Below, one piece after another: positions 9,208-19,165 of a DNA stretch of 64,000 nucleotides. Under the pieces are notes generated by a model, which was not told where the DNA came from, ran no database searches, and saw nothing but the letters and a program-made list of their open reading frames with translations. Position 1 is the stretch's first letter. Every line of letters begins with the position of its first letter. Origin of the DNA: Corynebacterium ciconiae DSM 44920 (GTDB lineage: Bacteria > Actinomycetota > Actinomycetes > Mycobacteriales > Mycobacteriaceae); contig NZ_CP047189.1 of NCBI RefSeq assembly GCF_030440575.1, positions 2,356,001-2,420,000 of the forward strand, in the 5' to 3' direction. The position numbers were made by a program, and so were the translations under genes.

Positions 9208-9993
9208 TTAGAGCAGCGTGGTGCCGTAGCTGACAGTCCACTGCCTGATCACGTTAATAAAGCTATCCCACAGCCCCGTGACCAAGCACACGCCCACCAC
9301 GATGAGCAGGGCGCCACCGATTCTTTGAATGGTGCGGGAGTGCCGCTTCATCCACTCCACCGAGGTGATCATCCGCGCCGAGCCAAGCGCCACGAGTACA
9401 AAGGGCACACCCAGCCCGAGACAATAGGCGATAATCAGCGCCACTCCCCGAGCGGCGGTGGCACCCTCAGTGCCGACGGCCACGGAAATAATCGCCGCCA
9501 AGGTGGGGCCCAAACAGGGCGTCCAGCCGAGTGCAAACACCCCGCCGAGTAGGGGCGCACCCAACCAGGTGGACACCCGCTTCGGCTGCAGCCGAGTGTC
9601 TTTTTGCAGGGCCGGAATATAGCCCATGAAGGCCACGCCCATGACGATGGTGATGATTCCGCCCACCCGTTGCAGCGTGCTGGCCTGCACCGTCAGGACG
9701 TGAATGGCGCCGAACACGCTCACGGTGGCGAGGACGAACACGAGGGTGAAGCCGAGGATGAATAGCCCTGCAGCCCCGGCCACACGCCCGCGCGAGCCGC
9801 GCGCCACGGTACCGCCACGCTCGTCATAATGCACATCCCCACCCACCACGCTGGCGAGATAGGAGATATAGCCTGGCACCAGCGGCACCACGCAGGGGCT
9901 GGCAAAAGACACGAGCCCCGCGAGGGCGGCGCCGAGCAGCCCCAACAGGAGGGGCCCGCTGGCCACGAGGTCGGCGACGGCGTTGGTGTCCAC
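9208..9993 (-). CDS. ccdA: cytochrome c biogenesis thiol-disulfide transporter CcdA
   Basis: Carries reducing equivalents across the membrane to keep apocytochrome c cysteines reduced. The 261-residue protein has six hydrophobic helices and the two conserved cysteines of the CcdA/DsbD core, in [11 protein letters not shown] near residue 34 and GWTPCLGPT near 157. It sits between resB and the thioredoxin-like lipoprotein it would reduce. Confidence 0.93.
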   Translation of the reverse strand: MDTNAVADLVASGPLLLGLLGAALAGLVSFASPCVVPLVPGYISYLASVVGGDVHYDERGGTVARGSRGRVAGAAGLFILGFTLVFVLATVSVFGAIHVLTVQASTLQRVGGIITIVMGVAFMGYIPALQKDTRLQPKRVSTWLGAPLLGGVFALGWTPCLGPTLAAIISVAVGTEGATAARGVALIIAYCLGLGVPFVLVALGSARMITSVEWMKRHSRTIQRIGGALLIVVGVCLVTGLWDSFINVIRQWTVSYGTTLL

Positions 9994-10007
9994 TGCCGCT
10001 CCTTTAC

Positions 10008-10583
10008 TTAAAGCTCTTGGTTGACTGCCTCGAGCAGCTCTGTGTCCGTGACTTCACGCAAAAACACGTGCGCGGGGCGGTGCTCTTTATCCAGCACGAT
10101 GGTAGTGGGGATCACTGTGGCGGGAAAACCGCCCAGCGCCACGGCCGATTTGAAGGGCGGATCGTAGATCGAGGGATAGCTCACCCCGTTGTCTGTGACG
10201 AAATCCCGCGGCAGCTGCACATTGGGATCGCGCACATTAATCCCCAACACGGTGCCGCCGCGGGGCTCGATCTCCTCCTGCACCCGCTGCAGATCGTCCG
10301 ACTCAGAACGGCACGGGGCACACCACTGGCCCCAGGCGTTGAGCACCACCACCTGCCCCTCGTAATCATCGAGGGAAATTTCTGTGTTCTCATCCATCAG
10401 CGAGGGCCCCTTGAGGGTGCCGATCGGCGCACGCTCGTCCTCGGGATAGTAGATATCGGTTTCGCCGCCAGGTGCAACGAAGGAGAAGGTGCCGCCCACG
10501 GCCACGGCATCATCGCCGGTGCTGCAGGCGGTGAGGGCGGTGGCGGCGGCCACCAGGCTCACAATCAGTGCAGTAATGCGCAT
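10008..10583 (-). CDS. ResA/CcsX-type thioredoxin-like lipoprotein
   Basis: Extracytoplasmic thiol-disulfide oxidoreductase that would pass electrons from CcdA to apocytochrome c. The 191-residue protein has a lipoprotein signal peptide ending LTAC (C20) and a redox CAPC motif at C88-C91 ([11 protein letters not shown]). The open frame runs upstream to 10730, but ATG 10583 gives the clear signal peptide and follows the upstream stop directly. It lies between the phosphatase gene and ccdA. Confidence 0.9.
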   Translation of the reverse strand: MRITALIVSLVAAATALTACSTGDDAVAVGGTFSFVAPGGETDIYYPEDERAPIGTLKGPSLMDENTEISLDDYEGQVVVLNAWGQWCAPCRSESDDLQRVQEEIEPRGGTVLGINVRDPNVQLPRDFVTDNGVSYPSIYDPPFKSAVALGGFPATVIPTTIVLDKEHRPAHVFLREVTDTELLEAVNQEL

Positions 10584-10585
10584 AT

Positions 10586-11206
10586 TTATAGATCTCGTGC
10601 GGGTTCGGTGTAGTGCATGTCCATGATGTGCTCGCCGTGGAAGATCAGCGAGGTCACAGACGCCAGCGAGCATTGCCGCAGGGCGGGGTTGTGATAGAGC
10701 GGCAGGTCTTGCACGTGCCGCTGCACGCACACAATGGGCAGCTGGTGGCTGATCACGATCGCCTCATGTCCGGCGGCCTCGGCGCGGATCCCAGCGATGG
10801 TGTCCATCATGCGATCAGCGATGTGGGCATAGGGCTCGCCCCAGGAGGGCACGCGCGGATCCACCAGCAGCGGCCAGCGCACCGGATTCCACAGTTGGGA
10901 GCGCCAGGACTTAATGCGCAGCCCCTCGAAGCGGTTACCCGCCTCCAACAGCCCCTCATTAGTCTGCACTGGCAGCCCCGTGACCTCTTGGAAAGGCTCG
11001 GAGGTTTCGCGGGTGCGCTGCAAAGGCGAGCTATAGAGGTGGGTGACATCATGGCCGGCGAAGGCGGAGGCGGTGGCCTGCGCCTGGGCGCGGCCCCGCT
11101 CAGAGAGGTGATAGCCGGGTAGGCGGCCATATAAGATGCGCTCCGGATTGTGCACCTCGCCGTGGCGAATGAGGTGCACAATGGTGGTCTCAGGGGTGCG
11201 GGCCAC
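10586..11206 (-). CDS. histidine phosphatase (phosphoglycerate mutase-like)
   Basis: A 206-residue member of the histidine phosphatase superfamily. The catalytic RHG is in HLIRHGEVHNPERILYG (near 10-26), with SSPLQRTRET around 59-68 and the second catalytic His in VISHQLP near 150. The substrate is unknown; such genes beside hemL are common in actinobacteria and are often labelled phosphoglycerate mutase. GTG 11206 directly follows the hemL stop and gives the usual N-terminus; the longer frame to 11350 would overlap hemL. Confidence 0.85.
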   Translation of the reverse strand: MARTPETTIVHLIRHGEVHNPERILYGRLPGYHLSERGRAQAQATASAFAGHDVTHLYSSPLQRTRETSEPFQEVTGLPVQTNEGLLEAGNRFEGLRIKSWRSQLWNPVRWPLLVDPRVPSWGEPYAHIADRMMDTIAGIRAEAAGHEAIVISHQLPIVCVQRHVQDLPLYHNPALRQCSLASVTSLIFHGEHIMDMHYTEPARDL

Positions 11207-11207
11207 G

Positions 11208-12527
11208 TTAGGCACCGTCCTTCCGCGTGGCGGCGGCCGCAGCCTTGGCGGCCACGCCGAGGGCCTTCTCGATGGTCTCGAAGTCACGGTCGGTGAGCGC
11301 GGTAGAGACAAACCAGGTTTCGAACACGCTCGGCGGCAGGTGCACGCCATTGTCCAGCATGGCGTGGAAGAAGACCGAGTAGCGGAAGGTGTCTGCGCTC
11401 TGCATATCCGCGAAGTTATGGCCCGCGCCCTCGGCGAAGCGCACGGACATCATGGTGGCGGCGCGCTGAATGTGGTGCTCCACCCCAGCGGCGTTGAGGG
11501 CCTCGTGGGTGAGGCTGGCCAGCCGGTCGGCGTTGGCGCGCACCGTCTCGTAGACATCCTCGGTGGCATTGTCCAGCGAGGCCTTGCCGGCTGCCATCGC
11601 CACCGGGTTTCCGGAGAGCGTTCCGGCTTGGTACACCGGACCGTTTGGGGCGAGGTACTCCATGATCTCGCGGCGGCCGCCGAAAGCAGCGGCGGGCAGG
11701 CCTCCAGAGACCACCTTGCCGAAGGTGGTGAGATCGCCTGCCACCCCGTCCACGCCGTACCAGCCCTGGTAGGAGGTGCGGAAGCCCGTCATTACCTCGT
11801 CCATAATCAGCAGCGCGCCATACTCGCCGCACAGGTCCTTGAGCTGCTGGTTAAAGCCCTCCCGCGGGGCCACCGTGCCCATGTTGCCGGCGGCGGCCTC
11901 GGTGATCACGCAGGCAATATCTTCTGGGTGGGCAGCAAAAGCGGCGCGCACCGCTTCAATGTCGTTATAGGGCACCACGATGGTGTCGGCGGCCGAGGCG
12001 CCGGTCACGCCCGGGCTGCCGGGCAGCGAATAATCGGCCACGCCCGAGCCGGCAGCGGCCAGCAAGGCATCCACGTGGCCGTGGTAGCAGCCCTCAAACT
12101 TGATGATCTTCGGCCGCCCGGTATAGCCGCGGGCCAGCCGCACGGCGGACATGGTGGCCTCGGTACCGGAGTTGACCAGGCGCACCTCCTCCACCGAGGT
12201 GCGATCCACAATAGACTTCGCCAGCTCCACCTCTGCCACGGTGGGCGCGCCGAAGGACAGGCCCTTGTCTACGGCCTTCTTGACTGCCTCCACGATGGCT
12301 GGGTGGTTGTGCCCCAGCAGCATCGGCCCCCAGGAGCAGAACAGATCCACATACTCGTTGCCGTCCACATCCACCAGGGTGGCGCCGTGGGCATGGTCAA
12401 TGAAGCGGGTTTGGCCTCCCACGGAGCCAAAGGCTCTCACCGGCGAGTTCACCCCGCCCGGGATGAGATTCTGCGCGCGATCAAAGTACTCAGCTGAGTG
12501 CGAGGTGCTAAAAGTCATGTGCTTCAT
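11208..12527 (-). CDS. hemL: glutamate-1-semialdehyde 2,1-aminomutase
   Basis: PLP enzyme that makes 5-aminolevulinate from glutamate-1-semialdehyde in the C5 heme pathway. It has the N-terminal [18 protein letters not shown] segment, the PLP-binding DEVMTGFR near the middle, and the Schiff-base lysine in [21 protein letters not shown] 12527 is preferred over 12545 because GGAG lies nine bases upstream; 12518 is a third option. A copy of the dispersed 13-mer lies just upstream, between hemY and hemL. Confidence 0.95.
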   Translation of the reverse strand: MKHMTFSTSHSAEYFDRAQNLIPGGVNSPVRAFGSVGGQTRFIDHAHGATLVDVDGNEYVDLFCSWGPMLLGHNHPAIVEAVKKAVDKGLSFGAPTVAEVELAKSIVDRTSVEEVRLVNSGTEATMSAVRLARGYTGRPKIIKFEGCYHGHVDALLAAAGSGVADYSLPGSPGVTGASAADTIVVPYNDIEAVRAAFAAHPEDIACVITEAAAGNMGTVAPREGFNQQLKDLCGEYGALLIMDEVMTGFRTSYQGWYGVDGVAGDLTTFGKVVSGGLPAAAFGGRREIMEYLAPNGPVYQAGTLSGNPVAMAAGKASLDNATEDVYETVRANADRLASLTHEALNAAGVEHHIQRAATMMSVRFAEGAGHNFADMQSADTFRYSVFFHAMLDNGVHLPPSVFETWFVSTALTDRDFETIEKALGVAAKAAAAATRKDGA

Positions 12528-12548
12528 TGTAGACGTCTCCAGCATCGC

Positions 12549-12561
12549 GCTTATCGACGCC
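12549..12561 (+). repeat. dispersed 13-mer GCTTATCGACGCC, exact copy
   Basis: Exact copy in the short gap between the end of hemY and the start of hemL, pointing against the direction of the hem genes. Confidence 0.9.
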
Positions 12562-12580
12562 CATCTCCACCGCCTAGGTG

Positions 12581-13996
12581 TTAGTCCACGCCAAGCAGGG
12601 CACGCGCAGTGGCACGCGCATGGGCGACCACCGCGGGCACACCGACCCCGCCAACCCAGGCACCGGTGACGGCCACGGCCGGATCCTCGGCCAGCGCCTC
12701 CTGCACATCGGCCACCGTGCGCAGGTGGGTGTGGGAATAGCGCGGAATACCGCCGAACCAGTACTGGGTGTAGATCTCGCTCAAGCCCGCGGCCCGGCCA
12801 TCGAAGCCGGTGATGGCCTGCAGATCATCTAGGGCCCAGTCCACCAGCTGATCCTCATCGGTGCGCAGGTAGGAATCATCCCCGAAGCGGCCAAAGCTGG
12901 CCCGTACCAGCGCCCCGCCGCGGGCGGCGAGGTGCGGCCATTTCTTCGACGACAGAGTGAAGGCTTTGGTGTGCACCTGCGGCTCGTCGGCAGCCACCAA
13001 AATGCCGGAGTTGTCGGGCAGCCCAGTGGCATCGTCGAACTTCATGCCCACCACTACGGAGCCTGCCAGCTGCACCTGCCGCGCTGCGGCCGCGGCCTGG
13101 GGGTTGTGCTGCTTGAGCAACAGCGCGGTGGTGGGGGCCGGGGTGGCCAGAATGACCTTGTCATACACCTGATCTTCACCGCCTGTGAGCCGCAGCCCGC
13201 CCTCGACGCGCTGGAGACCAGTAATGAAGGCGTCCACGAAGATCCGGGCACCGGAGCGCTCCGCCAGCGTCTCGTAGAGCGTGGCATAGCCGCCATCGAA
13301 GGTGGCGAAAATGGGCGCCGGCTCAGCCGCTGGGGCGTCCTGCTGCGCGGCGCGGGCCGCGGCGCGCAGCTCGTTCATCTTTTTCACCGCCGCAGAAAGA
13401 GTCACCTTCTCCCCCGCCTCAGCCATGGCGTCGAAGGTGGTTGCGAGTGCCGGAATGGTGGCACGCACTCCCAGATCATCGGCTTGGCAGGAATACACCC
13501 CGCCGAGCAGCGAGCTGACCACGTGATCGACCACATCATCGCCATAGCGCTGCCGCACCAGCTGGCCCACGCTCAGGTCCTGGCCCACAGTCCAGTCAAT
13601 CGGCTCCTGGGAGCCCTCTGCATCGATGCGCGCAGCCGTCTCCTCGGAGATCAGCTCACGAATCTCGGCGGAGGTGGCGGGAATGCCCATCGCCCCACCG
13701 CGCGGCAGGTGGTGAAGCTCGCCGCCGGAATACACCAGAGATTCCAAACCGGAGGGGTAGCGCAGCGCCTCACTGAGCCCCACCTCCTCCACGAACTCCT
13801 TGATGTCTGGGCGCAGATTCAAAAAGGCCTCCGCTCCCATATCCGTTGGCCCGGAGGCAAAAGGCACCGTGAAGAGTTTGCCGCCGAGCCGGTCGGAGGC
13901 CTCATAGACATCGATACGGGCGGAGCTATCGTGCTTGTTCAGCTCATAGGCTGCGGTGAGACCTGCGAGGCCTGCGCCGACAATGGCGTAGTTCAT
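12581..13996 (-). CDS. hemY: coproporphyrinogen/protoporphyrinogen oxidase (HemY/CgoX family)
   Basis: FAD enzyme oxidising the porphyrinogen near the end of heme synthesis; in actinobacteria the family works in the coproporphyrin-dependent route. The 471-residue protein has the FAD motif [15 protein letters not shown] (7-21), [12 protein letters not shown] near 29-40, and the C-terminal FAD segment [20 protein letters not shown]. Lies between hemE and hemL; no hemQ or hemH is in the window. Confidence 0.93.
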   Translation of the reverse strand: MNYAIVGAGLAGLTAAYELNKHDSSARIDVYEASDRLGGKLFTVPFASGPTDMGAEAFLNLRPDIKEFVEEVGLSEALRYPSGLESLVYSGGELHHLPRGGAMGIPATSAEIRELISEETAARIDAEGSQEPIDWTVGQDLSVGQLVRQRYGDDVVDHVVSSLLGGVYSCQADDLGVRATIPALATTFDAMAEAGEKVTLSAAVKKMNELRAAARAAQQDAPAAEPAPIFATFDGGYATLYETLAERSGARIFVDAFITGLQRVEGGLRLTGGEDQVYDKVILATPAPTTALLLKQHNPQAAAAARQVQLAGSVVVGMKFDDATGLPDNSGILVAADEPQVHTKAFTLSSKKWPHLAARGGALVRASFGRFGDDSYLRTDEDQLVDWALDDLQAITGFDGRAAGLSEIYTQYWFGGIPRYSHTHLRTVADVQEALAEDPAVAVTGAWVGGVGVPAVVAHARATARALLGVD

Positions 13997-14015
13997 GATG
14001 AGTTCGGATCACTTC

Positions 14016-15092
14016 CTAAGTTTCGTGGATGATCTCGACAGCGCGGGTGATCATCTCTGCGTCGGTGCTGGGCAGCACCCCGTGTCCCAAATTGAAGATA
14101 TGGCCGGTGGCATCCCCCGCCGCGATGGCTCGCTGCGCCTCCGCGTGGATGCGCTGGACCTCGCGGCGGATCACATCCTCGGAAGTAAAGAGCATGGCGG
14201 GATCTAAGTTGCCCTGGATCACCTTCGGGCCGGCGGCGGCATGGATGCGCGAGGCGGCGTCGTCAAGCGGAACGCGCCAATCCACGCCCACAACATCCGG
14301 TCCCGCCTCGGCCATCGCCCCCAGCAACTCGCCGGTGCCCACGCCAAAGTGAATGCGCGGAATGTCATACTGCTCGATGTGGGCGAAGATCTCCTGCGAG
14401 TAGGGCAAAACATACTCGCGATAATCGCGCTGGCTGAGGAACCCAGCCCAGGAATCGAAGAGCTGCATCGCATCGATACCAGCGTGCACCTGAGTATCGA
14501 GGTAGCCGAGCACCGTCGGCACGATGCGGCGCATGAGCGCATGCCAGCTCTCGGGATCGGCGTGCATCATGGCCTTGGTCTGCTCGTGGTTTTTACTCGG
14601 CCCGCCCTCGATGAGATAGCTGGCGAGAGTAAAGGGGGCGCCGATGAAGCCAATGAGCGCCTGCTGGTCCGTGAGCTCATCCACGATCAGGCCGATACCC
14701 TCGATGATCTCCTGCACATCGTGATCCAGAATCGGCAGAGCGGAGATGTCAGAGGCGCAGCGAATCGGCTCCGCCACCACCGGGCCACGCCCAGGCACGA
14801 TATCGATATCGAGGCCCGCGGCCTTCAGCGGCACCACGATATCGGAGAAAAGAATCGCTGCATCTACATCGTGGCGCCGAACCGGCTGCAGAGTGATCTC
14901 GGCCAGCAACTCCGGCATAAAGCAGGAGTCCAGCATGGCGATGCCCTCGCGCACCTTGCGATACTCCGGCAGCGAGCGGCCTGCCTGGCGCATGAACCAC
15001 ACCGGGGTGCGGCTAGGGGTGCGGCCATGGGCGGCGGCAAGCAGGGGCGCGGAGGGGATCGTGCGGCGTCGGGCAGAGGCGGGGTCTGTCAT
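14016..15092 (-). CDS. hemE: uroporphyrinogen decarboxylase
   Basis: Removes four carboxyl groups from uroporphyrinogen III. The 358-residue protein has the family signature PVWFMRQAGRSLPEYR near 31-46, the ILFSDIVVPLKAAGLDI segment with catalytic Asp, and the C-terminal GHIFNLGHGVLPST. It is 19 bases from hemY on the same strand. Confidence 0.96.
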   Translation of the reverse strand: MTDPASARRRTIPSAPLLAAAHGRTPSRTPVWFMRQAGRSLPEYRKVREGIAMLDSCFMPELLAEITLQPVRRHDVDAAILFSDIVVPLKAAGLDIDIVPGRGPVVAEPIRCASDISALPILDHDVQEIIEGIGLIVDELTDQQALIGFIGAPFTLASYLIEGGPSKNHEQTKAMMHADPESWHALMRRIVPTVLGYLDTQVHAGIDAMQLFDSWAGFLSQRDYREYVLPYSQEIFAHIEQYDIPRIHFGVGTGELLGAMAEAGPDVVGVDWRVPLDDAASRIHAAAGPKVIQGNLDPAMLFTSEDVIRREVQRIHAEAQRAIAAGDATGHIFNLGHGVLPSTDAEMITRAVEIIHET

Positions 15093-15182
15093 AGTGTTCC
15101 ATCATGCCCTACCCGCGCGAGGCGCCGCTAGCAAGCTGGCCCTTGTGTCTACAGAAGGACCCAGAAGGATACAACCCGCGGC

Positions 15183-15953
15183 TCAGCCGAGCGCTGTCTC
15201 GACGGCCGTGGCCGCAGCCACCACCCCCAGCAACGTGGCAAAAGCCAAGGTGAGCTGATAGGGCCGGACCCGGCGGGTGAGCGGCTCGCCCAGCATTCCC
15301 CCGACCACGGAGGCGGCGGTGAACACCACCACCGTGAGATAGTCCCCGCCAAACTCAGTGCCCACTCGCGCGGCCAGCCCCGCTCCTGCGGTGATAATCA
15401 TGATCACCAGCGAGGTACCGGCGGCCAACCGCATGTGCATGCCCAAGGCCAGCACCAGCACCGGCACCACGATGAAACCACCACCGACGCCGAAAAACCC
15501 GGTGAGAAAACCGGTGAGGCACGCCAGCGCCAGCACCAGCCACCAAGGCCGCGAGGTATCCCCCGCCGGCGCGGCGGGATGATCCTGGGCGCGCCCGCGC
15601 ACACCCCGAACACCCATATAGCCGGCCACCAGAGCCAGCAGCCCGGCAAAGGAGATCATGAGAACATCGGGGTTCACCAGCACAGATACCTTCCCACCGA
15701 GGAAGGATCCCACCACCGCCAACAGCCCAAAACTTCCCCCGCGGCGCCACGCCACCGTGCCATGGCGGGCGTGGGAGATGAGGGAGAACGCGGCCGTGGT
15801 GGCCACGATGATCAACGAGCCCGTGGTGGCATCGTGCGGGGCAAAGCCGAGCAGATAGACAAGCGCGGGAACAGACAGGATGCCGCCCCCGGCGCCCAGC
15901 GCGCCCACCACGAGCCCCACTCCGATACCGACGAGGATGGTGACAATGATCAT
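15183..15953 (-). CDS. TauE/SafE family membrane exporter
   Basis: A 256-residue protein of about eight hydrophobic helices in two repeats. It has the family's Gly-rich segments (GLVVGALGAGGGILSVPALVYL near 11-32 and GFLTGFFGVGGGFIVVPVLVL near 148-168). The family exports sulfite, sulfonates and other organic anions; the substrate here is unknown. It lies inside the heme block between the degraded P-type ATPase gene and hemE, so a link to heme metabolism is possible but only inferred from position. Confidence 0.88.
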   Translation of the reverse strand: MIIVTILVGIGVGLVVGALGAGGGILSVPALVYLLGFAPHDATTGSLIIVATTAAFSLISHARHGTVAWRRGGSFGLLAVVGSFLGGKVSVLVNPDVLMISFAGLLALVAGYMGVRGVRGRAQDHPAAPAGDTSRPWWLVLALACLTGFLTGFFGVGGGFIVVPVLVLALGMHMRLAAGTSLVIMIITAGAGLAARVGTEFGGDYLTVVVFTAASVVGGMLGEPLTRRVRPYQLTLAFATLLGVVAAATAVETALG

Positions 15954-15978
15954 GGTGCTCAGCCTAAGGCGCGCGGCA

Positions 15979-18606
15979 TCAGAAGCGCCGCGCCTGTTGG
16001 GAGGACCACTCGGTGATGAAGGAACTGGTGAGCATGAGCACCGTGGCGGCCATCGGGTGCAGCAGCCCGGCAGTGGCCAGCACCATTGCCGTGATGTTAT
16101 AGGCCCACGCGAACATCAGATTCCGATCTACCAGCGCCCCCACCCGGCGCGCCAAGGTGAAGGCCTCGGGGATGGCGGAGACATCCTGGCGCAGGATCAC
16201 TACATCCGCCTCGGGCACATCGAAATCATCGCCTGGTTGAACCAGCAGGCCCACATCGGCCACGTTGAGGGGGCCGCGCACGGACTCGTCCCCCACCATG
16301 CCCACCACGTTGCCGCGGGTGTGAACGCTGCGGACGGTGATCGTCTTCTTGGCCGGCGCGATGCCGGCGAGCACCTTGGAGATGCCCATGAAGTTGGCCA
16401 AGCGTCGGGCCACCGGGTAGGCATCGCGGGTAAGCATGACGGTCTCGATGCCCATGTTCTCGAGGTCATCGATGGCGTCCATAGCATCGTCTTTGGGGTC
16501 GGTATGCATGGTGATCACCCCGCGCGGCTTGCCCTTCCAGTTGACCACCAGCGGGGTGCCGCCGGCGGAGATCGCGAGGGCGAGGCGCCCCTCGAGGTCG
16601 GACTCATCGCGCGGGCGCCACAGGGAGGCCTCCACTTGGCGCAGCTCGGTTTTGCCGCGGGAGACCTCGATGGGAATCTCCACGAGGCCGGTGAAGGTGC
16701 CGTGCTCATCCACGTGGGATTGGGCCACATCGATCCAGTGGGGGATGTCCTCGCCCCCGGCTCCGCGGTCGCGAGCCTCACGGGCAGCCTTGACCAACGC
16801 CTTCGATACTGGGTGATCGGATTCCATGGCCAAAGCGGCAGCGACGCGCAGCACCAGCTCGGCGTTTTCGCGGTCGCTGGCGATCACGGTCTCCACCGAC
16901 ATGGTGTCCTTGGTCAGGGTGCCCACGCGGTTAAAGATCACCGTGTCTACTCGTTCCATCACGCGGATGGTTTCCGAGTTACGGATCAACAGCCCCTTAC
17001 GCGCCCCGGATTCGATGCCATAGCGGGTGGCCAGGGGTGCAGAAATTGCCAGCGACACCGGCGCCACACAGGCCAGGATGGCGAGGGCGGTAGCGAAGGC
17101 GACATTGTAGTTGCCGCCGATAAGCAGCCACATGCAGAAATCCACGATGGCGGCAGTCACCGCCCACGGCACCAGCAGGGAGGCCGACTTGGTGGCTAGC
17201 TGGGCGGAGCGGTTTTGCACCGCTGTGGACTCATCGATCCAGCGCAGCATCGCGGCCAACCGGGTGGCGGAGCCGGAGTGGCGTACACGGATCTTCAGGG
17301 GCCCACCCAGGTTGGTGGAACCGGCATACACCTTGGAGTTCACCTTCACCGTGCGGGCATCATGGTGGCCATTATCGCAGTCCACCGCAGAACGCAGCAG
17401 GCCCGAGGCCACCGTGGAGGCTCCGCCCACAACCCGCCCATCGCAGGGGATCACCCCACCGGTCGGCACCAGGATGTCATCGCCCACCCGCAGCTCCTGA
17501 ACCGGCACCACCTGCTTCACCGCGGCCGCTCGCGGGCCGGCTTTCCGCACCACGGTGACCTCGTGCATGGTGCCCTCGTGTTCACGGCGGGCATCTTCCA
17601 CCAGGTTCGAGCGGGAGCGACGCATCGCGATCCGCCCTCCCAGCAGCAGCACTGTCATGCCGCAGGCAACGTCTAAGAAGAGCTCGCCATCCAGGATGGA
17701 GGGATAGTTATAGGCGAACCAGCGCGGCTCGGAGGTCCAGCCGATCGAACCGGCTGGGGTGAAAAAGAGCATGATCATAGACCAGCCAAAGGCCGCCAGG
17801 ATCGCCGCCGCGCTGGCCGCATCCAAGGCCGACATCTTCCTCCGCAGCCCCGCAATGGCAGCCCGGTGGAACGGCCACGCTCCCCATGTGACCACGGGGA
17901 TCGACAGCGCGAAGCTGATCCATTGCCAGTAGTCGATCTGCAGGGAGGGGACGTAGCTAAAGACCAAAATAGGGATGGTGAGGATGAGGCTCACCAGCAG
18001 CCGGTCCAGGGTGACGAGCCCTCGGGCAGTAAAGAGCACATCGGCGTTATCGTTGCGCTCGATAGTAAGACCCAGGTGGCGGTTTTCGGGGTTGACCTCC
18101 GCGAGGGCCTGCTTGGTGCCTTTGATCCGCTCCAGCAGGGAACTACGGCGAGGATGCCGCTGCGAGTGGTGCAGCGGCGGGGCCATGAGCCGGTCGGCGC
18201 GTCGACGCAGCGAGCCTTCCGTGAGTTCCGCCTTGACCCCCATGTTGCGTAGCTTCTCGATGATTGTCTCAGGCGGAATGCTGGTGGGCGCGGTGATCCA
18301 GGCGATCGAGTTGGTGTAGATCAGCGAGGCGCGCACCCCTTCGGTGCGTTCGAGCGCTTTTTCCACATCCCGGGCTGCGGCTGCCGAGGTGAGACCCTGC
18401 AGCTCGAGGCCGAAGGAGATCAGCTCCGCTCCCTCGCGGGACGCGAGACGCTGGGAGGCAAGATCGGTGGAGGAGACATCACCGTTCAACCCGGCGAGGC
18501 TGGCCGCCTTTTTGGCTTCTTTGATGGCCTCATCCATATCCCGCCAGTCTGCGCGCAGGGCGGCCGGACTGAGGTCGGCGCGACTGCCATTGCTCAGAGG
18601 GCTCAT
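15979..18606 (-). CDS. catalytically degraded P1B-like P-type ATPase
   Basis: An 875-residue protein with heavy-metal P-type ATPase architecture but without the catalytic residues. An HMA-like domain (about 62-132) lacks the CxxC metal site (GLTSAAAARDVEKAL where GMTCxxC is expected). The phosphorylation motif DKTGT is FNRVGTLTKD, so the acceptor Asp is Asn559 (codon 16930-16932). The TGES-type actuator motif is missing. The TM6 metal motif CPC reads ACVAPVS (C513). TGD reads LTRD (725-728) and GDGxND reads GDESVR (772-777). Only the N-domain HP (H598-P599) remains. The fold and helices look intact and the frame is open throughout, so this is a maintained non-pumping paralogue rather than decay. 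It lies among hem genes with only 3 bases to the next gene upstream. A regulatory, scaffold or porphyrin-related role is inference. Confidence 0.85.
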   Translation of the reverse strand: MSPLSNGSRADLSPAALRADWRDMDEAIKEAKKAASLAGLNGDVSSTDLASQRLASREGAELISFGLELQGLTSAAAARDVEKALERTEGVRASLIYTNSIAWITAPTSIPPETIIEKLRNMGVKAELTEGSLRRRADRLMAPPLHHSQRHPRRSSLLERIKGTKQALAEVNPENRHLGLTIERNDNADVLFTARGLVTLDRLLVSLILTIPILVFSYVPSLQIDYWQWISFALSIPVVTWGAWPFHRAAIAGLRRKMSALDAASAAAILAAFGWSMIMLFFTPAGSIGWTSEPRWFAYNYPSILDGELFLDVACGMTVLLLGGRIAMRRSRSNLVEDARREHEGTMHEVTVVRKAGPRAAAVKQVVPVQELRVGDDILVPTGGVIPCDGRVVGGASTVASGLLRSAVDCDNGHHDARTVKVNSKVYAGSTNLGGPLKIRVRHSGSATRLAAMLRWIDESTAVQNRSAQLATKSASLLVPWAVTAAIVDFCMWLLIGGNYNVAFATALAILACVAPVSLAISAPLATRYGIESGARKGLLIRNSETIRVMERVDTVIFNRVGTLTKDTMSVETVIASDRENAELVLRVAAALAMESDHPVSKALVKAAREARDRGAGGEDIPHWIDVAQSHVDEHGTFTGLVEIPIEVSRGKTELRQVEASLWRPRDESDLEGRLALAISAGGTPLVVNWKGKPRGVITMHTDPKDDAMDAIDDLENMGIETVMLTRDAYPVARRLANFMGISKVLAGIAPAKKTITVRSVHTRGNVVGMVGDESVRGPLNVADVGLLVQPGDDFDVPEADVVILRQDVSAIPEAFTLARRVGALVDRNLMFAWAYNITAMVLATAGLLHPMAATVLMLTSSFITEWSSQQARRF

Positions 18607-18609
18607 TGT

Positions 18610-19107
18610 TTATTCCTCGCTCTCGCGATTTGATGCGGACTGGGGATCAGATGGCTGCACGCTCGGTCCGGTGAGGGCGCTGCACTCGGCCATGTACTCG
18701 CTGGCCGTGGGGCGATAGATCGCTAGCCCGCCCAATGCCAGCATCATGGGGATCAGCCCGAAGGACAGTCCCACAAACCGGAACACGAAAGCGAGCACAT
18801 CCACCACAATCACGCTGGCGAGGACGAAGAGCAGCCGCCGCCGCGCCCGCAACGATCCGGAGCGCAGCTGCGCGGCAAGCCCCGCAACGGCCAAACCTAA
18901 AACCATATTAAAGGCCCCGATGATGCGTTGATTGCGCACCACACTGGCCTGAAAATCCGCTGGTGCGTGGGAATCGCCCTGGTAGCCGGCGACGGTGACC
19001 ACAAGCCCGGCGAGCAGCATCAGCGCCGCCCCGGCGAGCAGGAGGAAAAATCCCACCCGGATGCTGGCGGGAGCCGGTGGCTGTGGAGCCTGGGTGGGAG
19101 GTGTCAT
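18610..19107 (-). CDS. four-helix membrane protein in the heme block, unknown
   Basis: A 165-residue protein with a Pro-rich N-terminus and four hydrophobic helices (about 18-40, 63-82, 90-110 and 112-130). There is an extracytoplasmic loop between helices 1 and 2 and a polar tail. The next gene upstream shows the same order (Pro-rich N-terminus, helix, loop, three helices), so the two may be distant paralogues. The stop is 3 bases before the P-type ATPase start, which indicates one transcript and tight coupling. No family recognised. Confidence 0.75.
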   Translation of the reverse strand: MTPPTQAPQPPAPASIRVGFFLLLAGAALMLLAGLVVTVAGYQGDSHAPADFQASVVRNQRIIGAFNMVLGLAVAGLAAQLRSGSLRARRRLLFVLASVIVVDVLAFVFRFVGLSFGLIPMMLALGGLAIYRPTASEYMAECSALTGPSVQPSDPQSASNRESEE

Positions 19108-19165
19108 GGGGTTTGTCTTTCAACAGCACGAAGGAGGAAGCACAGCGCCATCGCAATGAGGGGGC

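Noticed and set aside
11136..12497. Plus-strand frame of 453 residues
   Set aside because: Antisense to hemL; His/Gly-rich sequence without domains, as expected from GC-rich coding DNA.
15880..17199. Plus-strand frame of 439 residues
   Set aside because: Antisense to the degraded P-type ATPase gene; no motif of its own.
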